Assembly: GCA_910587165.1 (NCBI GenBank)
Contig: CAJUKP010000008.1
Coordinates: forward strand, 38,572-102,571
Direction: 5' to 3'
Source of the DNA: an uncultured Duncaniella sp.
GTDB lineage: Bacteria; Bacteroidota; Bacteroidia; Bacteroidales; Muribaculaceae
Length of the DNA stretch: 64,000 nucleotides
The translations under genes were made by a program, and so were the position numbers. The notes under the pieces are model-generated. The model was not told the DNA's origin. It saw nothing but the letters and a program-made list of their open reading frames with translations, and did no database searches. Below, in pieces: positions 50,940 through 59,712 of the stretch. How positions within the stretch are numbered: position 1 is the first letter of the stretch; each line of letters starts with the position of its first letter.

Positions 50940-52211
50940 TTAGTTGATGATGTCAAAGCCGGTGTACTTGCGGAGACATTCAGGCACAACGATACCCTCG
51001 GGGGTCTGGTTGTTCTCAAGCAGAGCGGCCATGATGCGGGGCAGAGCGAGGGCAGAGCCGTTGAGAGTGTGGCAGAGGTGGGTCTTCTTGTCCTCACCGC
51101 GGTAACGGCATTTGAGACGGTTGGCCTGATAGGTCTCGAAGTTGGATACCGACGACACCTCGAGCCAGCGTTTCTGAGCGGCCGAGAACACCTCGAAGTC
51201 GAATGTGATCGAGGATGTGAAGCTCATGTCGCCTCCGCAGAGACGCAGTATGTGCCAGGGGAGACCGAGGCTTTCGAGCAAGCCCTGTACATGATCCTTC
51301 ATCTCCTCAAGAGCGGCATAGGAGTTCTCGGGTTTCTCGATACGGACAATCTCCACCTTGTCAAACTGATGCAGGCGGTTGAGGCCGCGCACATCCTTGC
51401 CATAGCTGCCGGCCTCGCGGCGGAAGCAGGCCGAGTAGGCGCAGTTCTTGATGGGAAGCTTGTCGGCGGGAATGATCACGTCACGGTAAAGATTGGTGAC
51501 GGGCACCTCGGCCGTGGGTATGAGATAGAGGTTGTCCTCGTTGATGTAGTACATCTGTCCCTCCTTGTCGGGGAGCTGGCCGGTGCCGTAGCCCGAAGCC
51601 TCATTCACCACGTAGGGGGGCTGCACCTCAAGATATCCGGCCTCGGAGGCACGGTCGAGGAAGAACTGGATGAGAGCACGCTGGAGTTTGGCTCCCTTGC
51701 CCAGATAGACGGGAAAGCCCGGGCCTGTGATCTTCACACCAAGCTCGAAATCTATGAGATTGTATTTTTTCGCGAGATCCCAGTGGGGCAGCGCGTCTTC
51801 AGGGAGCGAAGGCATCGGACCACCGGTCTTCTCCACCACGTTGTCCTCGGCCGATTTTCCCTCAGGCACGGCATCGCAGGGGATGTTGGGCATACCCAGA
51901 AGAATGTCGCGGATGGCCTTCTCTGTGGTGGCGAGGCGATCGTTGAGCTGCTTCTGCTGTTCCTTGAGCTCGGCAACTTCCTTCTTGGCCTCCTCGGCCT
52001 CGTCACGGCGTCCCTCCTTCATGAGCCGGCCGATGGAATCGGCCTTCTTCTTGAGAGTGGCGGCTATGGAGTCGCTCTGAAACTGGAGGTTCTTACGTTC
52101 CTCATCGAAGTCAACCACATCGTTGACCCCCTGTTTCCCGTCGAAACCTTTCACGGCCAGACGCGCTATCACGCGTTCGGGATCTTCCTTGATCTGTTGT
52201 AAGGTGAGCAT
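50940..52211 (-). CDS. serS: Seryl-tRNA synthetase
   Basis: 423 residues, class II synthetase. N-terminal coiled-coil arm (about 28-100) that holds the tRNA-Ser long arm; motif 1 region LIQFFLDRASEAGYLEVQPPYVV; motif 2 ACFRREAGSYGKDVRGLNRLHQF; motif 3 NGSALALPRIMAALLENNQ near the end. Typical length and complete motifs. Confidence 0.97.
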   Translation of the reverse strand: MLTLQQIKEDPERVIARLAVKGFDGKQGVNDVVDFDEERKNLQFQSDSIAATLKKKADSIGRLMKEGRRDEAEEAKKEVAELKEQQKQLNDRLATTEKAIRDILLGMPNIPCDAVPEGKSAEDNVVEKTGGPMPSLPEDALPHWDLAKKYNLIDFELGVKITGPGFPVYLGKGAKLQRALIQFFLDRASEAGYLEVQPPYVVNEASGYGTGQLPDKEGQMYYINEDNLYLIPTAEVPVTNLYRDVIIPADKLPIKNCAYSACFRREAGSYGKDVRGLNRLHQFDKVEIVRIEKPENSYAALEEMKDHVQGLLESLGLPWHILRLCGGDMSFTSSITFDFEVFSAAQKRWLEVSSVSNFETYQANRLKCRYRGEDKKTHLCHTLNGSALALPRIMAALLENNQTPEGIVVPECLRKYTGFDIIN

Positions 52212-52226
52212 ATATCAATTGTCGTT

Positions 52227-52679
52227 TTATTTATTCAGAAGTTCCTTGACTTTGGCAGAGATGGCCTTACCGTCGGCACGGCCGGAGAGAGCCTTCGAGG
52301 CCACACCCATCACCTTGCCCATCTCTTTTGGAGAGGTGGCGCCTGTCTGCTCGATGATTTTCTCAAGCTCGGCGGTGAGCTCCTCATCGGTAAGCTGCTT
52401 GGGAAGATATTCCTCGATCACGGCAGCCTCGGCCAGCTCGTTGTCACGCAGATCCATACGGTTCTGCTCGTCATAGATCTGGGCTGTCTCCTTGCGCTGC
52501 TTTGCCATTTTGGCGAGAATCTTGAGCGCGGCGTCGTCGGTGAGAGTGCCGTCGCCACCCTTGGCTGTCTTGGCCTCAAGAAATTCCTTCTTTATGCCTC
52601 GCAGTGTCTCGAGTCTTACTTTCTCGCGTGCGAGCATTGCGGCCTTGATGTCGGCCGATATCCTGTCAAACAAATCCAT
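52227..52679 (-). CDS. GatB/YqeY domain protein
   Basis: 150 residues, helical. MDLFDRISADIKAAMLAREKVRLETLRGIKKEF and LPKQLTDEELTAELEKIIEQTGATSPKEMGKVMG with the final LSGRADGKAISAKVKELL match the YqeY family, related to the tRNA-binding tail of GatB. Its cellular role is uncertain. Upstream of serS by 15 nt and probably co-transcribed. Confidence 0.93.
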   Translation of the reverse strand: MDLFDRISADIKAAMLAREKVRLETLRGIKKEFLEAKTAKGGDGTLTDDAALKILAKMAKQRKETAQIYDEQNRMDLRDNELAEAAVIEEYLPKQLTDEELTAELEKIIEQTGATSPKEMGKVMGVASKALSGRADGKAISAKVKELLNK

Positions 52680-52710
52680 GTTTATCTTTTGTTCAGTTAT
52701 TTTTATTCTG

Positions 52711-52718
52711 CAAAGTTA
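52711..52718 (-). promoter_or_regulatory. Promoter -7 element of the yqeY-serS unit
   Basis: TAACTTTG on the minus strand, 32 nt before the start; -33 not evident. Confidence 0.5.
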
Positions 52719-52813
52719 ACACTTCGCGGCGGAAATATGATGCGATAACGCCACTTTTTTTCCTTACGCTTTAATTATAAGTGGTTTTGTGAGGTCAATC
52801 CGAACATTTTCAC

Positions 52814-52821
52814 TAATTTTG
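52814..52821 (+). promoter_or_regulatory. Promoter -7 element of dsbD
   Basis: TAATTTTG 24 nt before the start codon; a TTTG lies upstream but with atypical spacing of 24. Confidence 0.5.
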
Positions 52822-52844
52822 CAGATAAAACAGTCAAAATCATC

Positions 52845-54914
52845 ATGACCAAACGCATATCTCTATTTCTTGTCACCCTACTGGCCGTCATCTTCGGCCT
52901 CCAGGCGCAGATCATGAAGCCTGTGAAATGGGACTCATCCTTGAAAATGACCGGCGACGCCACCGGTGAGATCGTTCTGAAAGCATCCATTGATCCGGGA
53001 TGGCATCTTTATTCCCCTGACTTCGCCGAGGGGGAAGGTCCGCAGCCGCTTGTCATAACATTCCCCAAGACCGACGGAGTGAAGCTCAACGGCAAGCCTG
53101 TCCCCTCGCAGGCACCTCACCGCGAGATGGACGAGATGTTCGAGATGGAGCTCACATGGTGGACCGGCTCGGTGACACTTGTCCAGAAGTTCACGGCCAC
53201 CAGCCCCGACTTCGCCATCGACGTGGCCCTGACCTACGGAGCCTGCAATGACCAGAACTGCATCCCGCCGTCCCGCGAATCGTTCAACTTCAAGGGCACA
53301 GCCAAGGTGAAAGCCGCCGAACAACCTGAAAGCAAGAAACAGGAGGAACCCGCAGCTGCAACCGAAGAATCCAAGCGGGCGGAAGAAGAGACCGACGCCA
53401 TGCTCGTCGGCGTGCTCTCCGAAGTCGACTCTCTCGGCACCGCCGCATCCGACTCGGCCGCCGCGACGGCCGTGACACCGGCAGCCCCGGGCGATCTGTG
53501 GGCACCGGTATCGTTCTCCGACAACAGCGCGGACAACGATATCGCCGGCAAATCCCTCCTCTACATCTTCCTCACCTGCTTCCTCGGAGGTCTCGTGGCT
53601 CTCTTCACACCCTGTGTGTGGCCCATGATACCCATGACAGTCAGCTTCTTCCTCAAGAAAGGGAAGGACCGCAGCAAATCAATAGCCGACGCCTGCACAT
53701 ACGGAGTCTCCATCATCGTGATCTATGTGGCCCTCGGCCTCATCATCACCGGACTCTTCGGTGCCAGCTCGCTCAACGCTCTCTCCACTTCGGCCACTTG
53801 CAACATCATCTTCTTCCTTCTACTCGTGGTGTTCGCCATCTCGTTTTTCGGAGCCTTCGAGATCAAACTTCCCGCATCGTGGAGCAACCGCATGGATGCC
53901 ACAGCAGAGAAGACCTCCGGCCTGCTCTCCATATTCTTCATGGCCTTCACCCTCACCCTCGTCTCCTTCTCATGCACAGGCCCCATCATAGGCACTCTTC
54001 TTGTCGAAGCCGCCTCGATGGGCAACGTATGGGGTCCGGCCATCGGTATGCTCGGCTTCTCCACCGCACTGGCTCTCCCCTTCATGCTCTTCGCCATGTT
54101 CCCCACCATGCTCCAGTCGGCCCCGCGCTCAGGAGGATGGATGAACACCCTGAAGGTTGTGCTCGGATTCGTGGAGCTCGCCCTGTCGCTCAAGTTCCTC
54201 TCGGTGGCCGACCTTGCCTATGGATGGCACGTGCTTGACCGCGAGGCATTCCTTGCTCTCTGGATAGTGATGTTCCTCCTGCTCGGCCTGTATCTGCTCG
54301 GCAAGTTCAACTTCTCCCACTACGGCCCTGCCGACTCAAGCATCGGAGTATTCCGCTTCTTCCTCGCACTCGCCTCCCTTTCGTTCACAGTCTATCTCAT
54401 ACCCGGCCTCTGGGGCGCTCCGCTCAAGGGAGTGAGCGCATTCGTGCCTCCGCTCTACACACAGGACTTCAATCTCTATGGTGAGAGCTTCACGGAATAT
54501 GACGATTTCGAGGAAGGTATGCGCATCGGTGCCCGCGAAGGCAAACCCGTGCTCATCGACTTCTCCGGCCACGGCTGCGTGAACTGCCGCAAGATGGAGG
54601 GAGCCGTCCTCGACGACTCGAACATCAAGACCATGATCACCGATAACTTTGTGGTGATCAAGCTCATGGTGGATGAGAAGAAACCTCTGCCCGCCCCCAT
54701 GACCGTCAAGGAATATGGCAAGGATGTCACCCTCTACACCTATGGCGACAAGTGGAGCTATCTGCAGCGTTCGAAATTCAACGCCAATGCACAGCCTTAT
54801 TACGTTATTCTCAACGATGCCGGACAGCTTCTCTCAGGTCCGTTCTCTTACGACGAGAACATCCCGGCATTCGCTTCATTCCTTGAAAAAGGCATAAAAG
54901 AATACAAAAAGTAA
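52845..54914 (+). CDS. dsbD: Thiol:disulfide interchange protein DsbD
   Basis: 689 residues. Signal peptide, N-terminal DsbD-alpha domain with the redox pair in YGACNDQNCIPP near 130, a low-complexity Ala/Glu linker (~155-225), then eight membrane helices with the conserved Cys of LFTPCVWPMIPMTVSFF near 260 and SFSCTGPIIGTLL near 380. The C-terminal thioredoxin-like domain has GHGCVNCRKMEG near 580. It moves electrons from cytoplasmic thioredoxin to periplasmic reductants. All three Cys pairs are present. Confidence 0.95.
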   Translation: MTKRISLFLVTLLAVIFGLQAQIMKPVKWDSSLKMTGDATGEIVLKASIDPGWHLYSPDFAEGEGPQPLVITFPKTDGVKLNGKPVPSQAPHREMDEMFEMELTWWTGSVTLVQKFTATSPDFAIDVALTYGACNDQNCIPPSRESFNFKGTAKVKAAEQPESKKQEEPAAATEESKRAEEETDAMLVGVLSEVDSLGTAASDSAAATAVTPAAPGDLWAPVSFSDNSADNDIAGKSLLYIFLTCFLGGLVALFTPCVWPMIPMTVSFFLKKGKDRSKSIADACTYGVSIIVIYVALGLIITGLFGASSLNALSTSATCNIIFFLLLVVFAISFFGAFEIKLPASWSNRMDATAEKTSGLLSIFFMAFTLTLVSFSCTGPIIGTLLVEAASMGNVWGPAIGMLGFSTALALPFMLFAMFPTMLQSAPRSGGWMNTLKVVLGFVELALSLKFLSVADLAYGWHVLDREAFLALWIVMFLLLGLYLLGKFNFSHYGPADSSIGVFRFFLALASLSFTVYLIPGLWGAPLKGVSAFVPPLYTQDFNLYGESFTEYDDFEEGMRIGAREGKPVLIDFSGHGCVNCRKMEGAVLDDSNIKTMITDNFVVIKLMVDEKKPLPAPMTVKEYGKDVTLYTYGDKWSYLQRSKFNANAQPYYVILNDAGQLLSGPFSYDENIPAFASFLEKGIKEYKK

Positions 54915-55436
54915 ATGTCAAAAACGACATTGAAGAAAGCGCTGGCGGGTTTCGGGGAGCCGGAACTCCGCCAGCTTATTTTAGACATATATTCCAAGAG
55001 CAAGGATGCCCGGGAGCTGCTCGACTTCTATGCCGAGCCTGACATCGAGTCAAAAACTGAGGAATATGAGCGTCTGATCGACAAAGAGGCAGGCAGGATG
55101 AAACGCAGAGTCCACCGGCCGAGGATGTCAGTGATACGCGGCTACATACGCCGGTTCAGTACCCTGGAGCCGGGCGACGAATATGTGGCACGGCTGATGG
55201 TGCATACCTCCGGCAGGCTCATGGAGATTGGCGCTGACGACTTTCTGCCCCAGGCCACGAACGACCAGGCAATCAGATTCATAGCCGAGACAATATCCTA
55301 TCTGTCGTCGCGCCGTATGCTCGACGGATATCTGCCCAGGCTCGGCAGGATGGCTGAAAAAATGAGGCCTAAAATAGGAAGTTACGGCAATCCGCTCCGG
55401 GCTGCCGTAACCGAAATGATCGAAAACGCACTGTGA
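54915..55436 (+). CDS. DUF6155 family protein
   Basis: 173 residues, helical and basic, starting directly after the dsbD stop. MSKTTLKKALAGFGEPELRQLILDIYSKSKDARELLDFYAEP is the typical DUF6155 opening, with VIRGYIRRFSTLEPGDEYVARLMVHTSGRLMEIG in the middle. Function unknown. Its stop is only 5 nt from that of the convergent exporter gene. Confidence 0.75.
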   Translation: MSKTTLKKALAGFGEPELRQLILDIYSKSKDARELLDFYAEPDIESKTEEYERLIDKEAGRMKRRVHRPRMSVIRGYIRRFSTLEPGDEYVARLMVHTSGRLMEIGADDFLPQATNDQAIRFIAETISYLSSRRMLDGYLPRLGRMAEKMRPKIGSYGNPLRAAVTEMIENAL

Positions 55437-55441
55437 CGTCC

Positions 55442-57274
55442 TTATCTCATCGACTGCATCTCGACAAGACGGGTATAGTAACCGTTGAGTGCGAGAAGCT
55501 CCTCATGTGTGCCACGCTCGACAATGCGTCCCTCGTGAAGCACACATATCTGGGAGGCATTCTTGATCGTTGACAATCTATGGGCTATCACAAGGGTCGT
55601 GCGGTTCTTCATGAGTCTCTCAAGCGCCTCCTGCACCACCTTCTCGCTCTCGCTGTCGAGAGCTGATGTGGCTTCGTCGAGAATTAGCACCGGAGGATTT
55701 TTAAGTATGGCCCTGGCTATCGAGAGACGCTGGCGCTGACCGCCGGACAGGCGGCAGCCACGGTCGCCGATACAGGTGTTGTATCCATCCTCGGTCGACA
55801 TGATGAAGTCATGGGCATTGGCTATCTTCGCGGCCTCGACCACCTGCTCCATAGTGGCGTTCTCCACTCCGAAAGCAATGTTATTGAAGATAGTGTCATT
55901 GAAAAGTATCGCCTCCTGGTTGACATTGCCCATGAGCGAGCGGAGATCCTTGACCCTCAGGTCACGGACATCCTTTCCGTCAATCTTGATCGAACCTTTC
56001 TGTATGTCATAGAACCGGGGCACAAGGTCGGCGAGCGTAGACTTTCCACTGCCGCTCTGCCCCACAAGGGCCACAGTCTCGCCGGGCTTTATGGTGAGAC
56101 TGACATCCTTCACCACCGGCACCTCCTCGTCATAGCCGAAGGTCACATTATCGTATGTGATCTCTCCGTTGAACTTCTCGATCTCCTGCGGATTCTCGGG
56201 ATCCTTGATGGGGTTCACGGCCTCGAGCAGAGCATCGACACGCTGCATCGAAGCAAGACCTTTCTGTATATTATAGGCAGCTTTCGAGAGATCTTTGGCC
56301 GGATTGATGATGGAATAGAATATCACCATGTAATAGATGAACGAGGCGGCATTCATGGTGGAGCTGCCCGAGAGTATGAGCGAACCGCCGAATACCAGCA
56401 CTATGGCAATGGTGATGGTGCCAAGGAACTCACTCATGGGGTGGGCCAGCGACTGACGGCGCTGCACCGAGCGGGTGATGCGGTAATAGAGATGATTTCC
56501 GGCATGGAAGCGGTCGGCCACCTTATGCTCGGCATTGAAAGCCTTGATGATACGGAGACCGCCGAGAGTCTCCTCAATATAGCTCATCAACACGCCCCAT
56601 TGGTTCTGTCCCTGCAGCGACTTGCGTTTCAGCCTCTTGCCGACACGCCCCATCACCATTCCGGCGATCGGGAGAAGCACAAGCACGAAGAGCGTGAGCT
56701 GCCATGAGATCATTATCATCATGCCAAGACAGACGATTATCATCACCGGATCCTTGAAAAGCATCTCGAGAGATGACATTATGGAGTTTTCAATCTCTGC
56801 CACGTCGCCTGTCATACGCGCCATCACATCCCCCTTGCGTTCGGATGTGAAGTATGATATGGGGAGGGTTATGATCTTGTCATAGACAAAGTTGCGTATA
56901 TCTCTCACTATTCCGGCGCGCATCGGGATGACGAAATAGTTGCTGAGATAGGTCGCACCTGTCTTCAGTGCTGTCATGATCACGAGCATCCCGGCAAGGG
57001 CCGCGAGAGTGGCAAGCTGTCCATAATGCACGATGCACTCCTGTGTGACCCAATAGAAATTATTGATGGCCACATCCTTCAGCGATGCACTTCCGATAGG
57101 CATGAACTCATAGGCAACCTCCCTGATCTTGAAAAGCATCTCGAGGATGGGAATGATGAGCGCAAACGAGAACAGGGTGAGAAACGCCGCGAGAAAATTG
57201 AAGAATATACTTAGAAACAGATATTTCCTATAGGGCGGGACGAACCTGGTGAGCAGCTTCCAGAAGTCTTTCAT
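55442..57274 (-). CDS. MsbA-like ABC exporter (membrane and ATPase domains)
   Basis: 610 residues, half-transporter. Six membrane helices at ~20-320; ATPase domain at ~365-605 with Walker A VGQSGSGKSTL near 400, Q-loop NVNQEAILFND, signature LSGGQRQRLSIARAIL and Walker B VLILDEATSALDSESEKVV. Family members flip lipid A precursors, lipids or drugs; the substrate is not determined by sequence. Typical of the Bacteroidota exporter near secG. Confidence 0.93.
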   Translation of the reverse strand: MKDFWKLLTRFVPPYRKYLFLSIFFNFLAAFLTLFSFALIIPILEMLFKIREVAYEFMPIGSASLKDVAINNFYWVTQECIVHYGQLATLAALAGMLVIMTALKTGATYLSNYFVIPMRAGIVRDIRNFVYDKIITLPISYFTSERKGDVMARMTGDVAEIENSIMSSLEMLFKDPVMIIVCLGMMIMISWQLTLFVLVLLPIAGMVMGRVGKRLKRKSLQGQNQWGVLMSYIEETLGGLRIIKAFNAEHKVADRFHAGNHLYYRITRSVQRRQSLAHPMSEFLGTITIAIVLVFGGSLILSGSSTMNAASFIYYMVIFYSIINPAKDLSKAAYNIQKGLASMQRVDALLEAVNPIKDPENPQEIEKFNGEITYDNVTFGYDEEVPVVKDVSLTIKPGETVALVGQSGSGKSTLADLVPRFYDIQKGSIKIDGKDVRDLRVKDLRSLMGNVNQEAILFNDTIFNNIAFGVENATMEQVVEAAKIANAHDFIMSTEDGYNTCIGDRGCRLSGGQRQRLSIARAILKNPPVLILDEATSALDSESEKVVQEALERLMKNRTTLVIAHRLSTIKNASQICVLHEGRIVERGTHEELLALNGYYTRLVEMQSMR

Positions 57275-57313
57275 ATCACTGTGTCGGATGTGGTGGTTAT
57301 TTTATGCAAGTCA

Positions 57314-57357
57314 AGCCCACGCCGACGCGTATGGTCGGATACGTGTCGGTGCGGGCT
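57314..57357 (-). terminator. Terminator of secG
   Basis: 13-position stem (57314-57326 with 57345-57357, one mismatch and wobbles) 25 nt beyond the secG stop; weak U content afterwards. Confidence 0.55.
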
Positions 57358-57381
57358 GACAGAAGTCGGTATCTATCGCGA

Positions 57382-57750
57382 TTACTCTGCAGGAGTGGCG
57401 GCGGGAGCCTCTGCAGGAGCGGCGGGAGCTGCAGGAGCGGCCGCGGGTGCAGGTGTATTGAAATCGGCGGGAACTGTCTGCTCGGTAGCGGCGGGAGCAC
57501 TGACGCGTGAACGGTTGGCGTCAAGAGCCTTGGGCATACAGAAGGTGGAGAGGATGGCCAGGAGACAAATGGCGCCGGCAAGTCCCCATGTGAGTTTCTC
57601 GATGAAACTGTTGGTGCGGCGGACGCCCATAATCTGGTTTGAGCCTGCAAACGATGACGAAAGGCCGCCACCCTTGGATTTCTGAACAAGCACCACGCAG
57701 ATGAGAAGCACTGCGCAGATGAGGGTCAGGATTATGAGTACAACGTACAT
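57382..57750 (-). CDS. secG: Preprotein translocase subunit SecG
   Basis: 122 residues. Two membrane helices (VVLIILTLICAVLLICVVLV and LAGAICLLAILSTFC) flank VQKSKGGGLSSSFAGSNQIMG, the SecG signature. The C-terminal ~45 residues are Ala/Pro-rich low complexity, common in Bacteroidota SecG. It associates with SecYE to assist protein export. Confidence 0.95.
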   Translation of the reverse strand: MYVVLIILTLICAVLLICVVLVQKSKGGGLSSSFAGSNQIMGVRRTNSFIEKLTWGLAGAICLLAILSTFCMPKALDANRSRVSAPAATEQTVPADFNTPAPAAAPAAPAAPAEAPAATPAE

Positions 57751-57787
57751 AATATCTAACTAAATGATTGATTATTAATTCTTTCTA

Positions 57788-58558
57788 TTATTCCCGAAGC
57801 TGCTGCACGAGCATCAGCTTGCGTAGAAACCGCAATTGGTCTGCAAAGTAAGCACTTTTTTTTGGATTTTTCAAACTTAGAGTGTGAATAATTTCAAAAG
57901 CTTTGTCAAACCGTTTCTGCCGTATGTAGATTTTCGCAAGACTCTCGGTGAGTGATGAATTGTCGCCCGAAGCCGGGGCCTGCGGATGCTCGTGCATCGG
58001 TTCGGCCGGAGTCTCGGCTGCCACGTCTTCTCCATCCCGGGTCTGCGGACGGCCGGCCGGCTCTCCGCGTCGGCTGAGAATGAAGGAATTGATCAGTGCG
58101 TCCTGCGAGTTATCGTCAGGATCCACCTTTTCAGGCAGGCTCTCTTCCTCCTCACGGGCAAGGATGGTGGAATAGTCGGGAGTGGGATTGAAGATGAGCC
58201 GTTCGAGCAACGCATCTTCCTTTGGCGATGTGCGGCCGTAGGTTTCGAGGAATGTCGTGATGACCGAGTCGGTGGTGACATTCTTCTCCTCCGCCGGATA
58301 AAAATCCAGCCAGTCACGGTGGGCGGGATCCGCCAGTATGGCCAGCGAGCGGGCGTCCGGGGCATTCAGTGCAATCAGTTGCTTGAGCCGGGCCTCGGTG
58401 TCAGGAGACAGCTCCCCCCGGTCCTCACTCCCGAGCAGCATGACGGCGGGGAGAGTGAAAAACGGATAAGCCTCCGCAAGAGAGAGCACATCATCCTCGC
58501 TGACCGGTGTGCGGCCGTCAGCGAGCGACGAGAGTATATTGCTTAATGGCCCGTTCAT
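57788..58558 (-). CDS. TPR-containing protein of the lptE-secG cluster
   Basis: 256 residues, no signal peptide. The N-terminal part is helical with acidic linkers; LTESLAKIYIRQKRFDKAFEIIHTLSLKNPKKSAYFADQLRFLRKL at the end is a TPR pair. It sits between lptE and secG, a conserved Bacteroidota arrangement. Role unknown. The final codons contain the secG promoter. Confidence 0.75.
   Translation of the reverse strand: MNGPLSNILSSLADGRTPVSEDDVLSLAEAYPFFTLPAVMLLGSEDRGELSPDTEARLKQLIALNAPDARSLAILADPAHRDWLDFYPAEEKNVTTDSVITTFLETYGRTSPKEDALLERLIFNPTPDYSTILAREEEESLPEKVDPDDNSQDALINSFILSRRGEPAGRPQTRDGEDVAAETPAEPMHEHPQAPASGDNSSLTESLAKIYIRQKRFDKAFEIIHTLSLKNPKKSAYFADQLRFLRKLMLVQQLRE
57844..57875 (-). promoter_or_regulatory. 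Promoter of secG inside the upstream TPR gene
   Basis: Minus strand TTTG (57875-57872), 20 nt, TTACTTTG (57851-57844); one position from TAnnTTTG. Transcript start near 57838 would give an ~88-nt leader. Confidence 0.5.
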
Positions 58559-58561
58559 AGC

Positions 58562-59080
58562 TTACCAGTCGCCGAGAGTGGCGTTGAAGATAAGATCGAC
58601 AAGTTCCTTGGATATCTCATTGCAGAGCTGATCCTGCACATCCGTGAGCATCTCGGATGAGTCAAAATCGCGGTAGGCACTGAAAGTCTGGTCTATATCC
58701 TTGCCTTCCTGCTTGTTGTCTGTATATTTCACCCTCACCTGTATCGTGAGCCTTGTCCGTGAAGCGTAGGCGTTCTCGGTCACAGCCTGAGGCGAGAGTG
58801 AATAGCCTGTGATCTCACCCTCCATCTGCAGGTCGCCACCCGAATCTATCGTGCGCAATCGGGTATTGCGGGTAATGTAGTCAAGAAGTTCGTTCTCAAA
58901 TGTCTGTTGGAGGGGTGGATAGACGAGTGCCGCACGTATGGGAAACTGCGACACCGAGATGGTCTTGTAGACATTGTAGTCTATCGCGGCACCGTTGAGC
59001 TTATAGCTGATGCGGCATCCGCACAGGACGAGCAGCGCCACAAGGGGTAAGAGACGGAGAAGGGATAACGACGGTTTCAT
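58562..59080 (-). CDS. lptE: LptE family lipopolysaccharide assembly lipoprotein
   Basis: 172 residues from ATG 59080 (MKPSLSLLRLLPLVALLVLCGC, lipobox Cys near 22). CRISYKLNGAAIDYNVYKTISVSQFPIRAALVYPPL and LDYITRNTRLRTIDSGGDLQMEGEITGYSLSPQAV follow the Bacteroidota LptE pattern; the plug lipoprotein helps LptD insert LPS in the outer membrane. A 25-codon longer frame to 59155 is excluded because both promoters lie within it. Confidence 0.9.
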   Translation of the reverse strand: MKPSLSLLRLLPLVALLVLCGCRISYKLNGAAIDYNVYKTISVSQFPIRAALVYPPLQQTFENELLDYITRNTRLRTIDSGGDLQMEGEITGYSLSPQAVTENAYASRTRLTIQVRVKYTDNKQEGKDIDQTFSAYRDFDSSEMLTDVQDQLCNEISKELVDLIFNATLGDW

Positions 59081-59085
59081 CACCA

Positions 59086-59117
59086 CAAAGTTACGTCTTT
59101 CTTGATAAACTGCCAAA
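59086..59117 (-). promoter_or_regulatory. Promoter of lptE, overlapping the divergent promoter
   Basis: Minus strand TTTG (59117-59114), 20 nt, TAACTTTG (59093-59086). The transcript start should fall at or next to the ATG at 59080, so the mRNA is probably leaderless. Confidence 0.75.
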
Positions 59118-59132
59118 AAATTAGTATCTTTG
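59102..59132 (+). promoter_or_regulatory. Promoter of the DUF4199 gene
   Basis: TTG (59102-59104), 20 nt, TATCTTTG (59125-59132). It shares 16 bp with the divergent lptE promoter. Confidence 0.75.
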
Positions 59133-59154
59133 CATCTTAAAAACAGACCAATCA

Positions 59155-59688
59155 ATGATTCAATCTCCTTACCGCCGCGGAGCCGACGACGGATTGTATT
59201 TCGGCCTCTATCTCACGGCGATGTTTTTCGCGTCCATATTTGCCCAGACCCTGCCGGTGCTGTCGCTCGCGGCTTTTGCCATGATGGTGGCCGTGCCGGT
59301 GGTCATATACGGTTTCATGAGATCATATAACCGCGCCCTCGGATCCGCCGCCACATTCCCCATGCTGTGGATGCATGGAGTGGTGATATTCTTCTGCGGA
59401 ATCCTCATCTCCGGAGCGGCACTTGTGATCTACATGAAATGGATAGAGCCTGACTTCGTGATCAACCAGATCAAGAGCGTGGCCGACCTGGCCGGGACTG
59501 CCCCCGGCACGATGATGGACGAGGCTGCCGATCTGGCCTCCAAAATGATCGAGGCCCGGTTCGTGCCCACGCCGATATCAATCGTAACCGAGCTCATCAT
59601 GCTCGCCATCGCCTCAGGCTCAATTCTCTCCATCATACTCAGCGCACTCTTTGCCCTGCGGCGCAAGTCGCTCCAGAAGGCTGCCTGA
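59155..59688 (+). CDS. DUF4199 family membrane protein
   Basis: 177 residues with four membrane helices (ADDGLYFGLYLTAMFFASIFAQ, LAAFAMMVAVPVVIYGFM, LWMHGVVIFFCGILISGAALVIYMKWI, IVTELIMLAIASGSILSIILSALF), the DUF4199 layout. It precedes a GT2 glycosyltransferase by 24 nt, a pairing seen across Bacteroidota. Function unknown. Confidence 0.85.
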   Translation: MIQSPYRRGADDGLYFGLYLTAMFFASIFAQTLPVLSLAAFAMMVAVPVVIYGFMRSYNRALGSAATFPMLWMHGVVIFFCGILISGAALVIYMKWIEPDFVINQIKSVADLAGTAPGTMMDEAADLASKMIEARFVPTPISIVTELIMLAIASGSILSIILSALFALRRKSLQKAA

Positions 59689-59712
59689 CATTGTTGTAAT
59701 TTACTGAATCAA

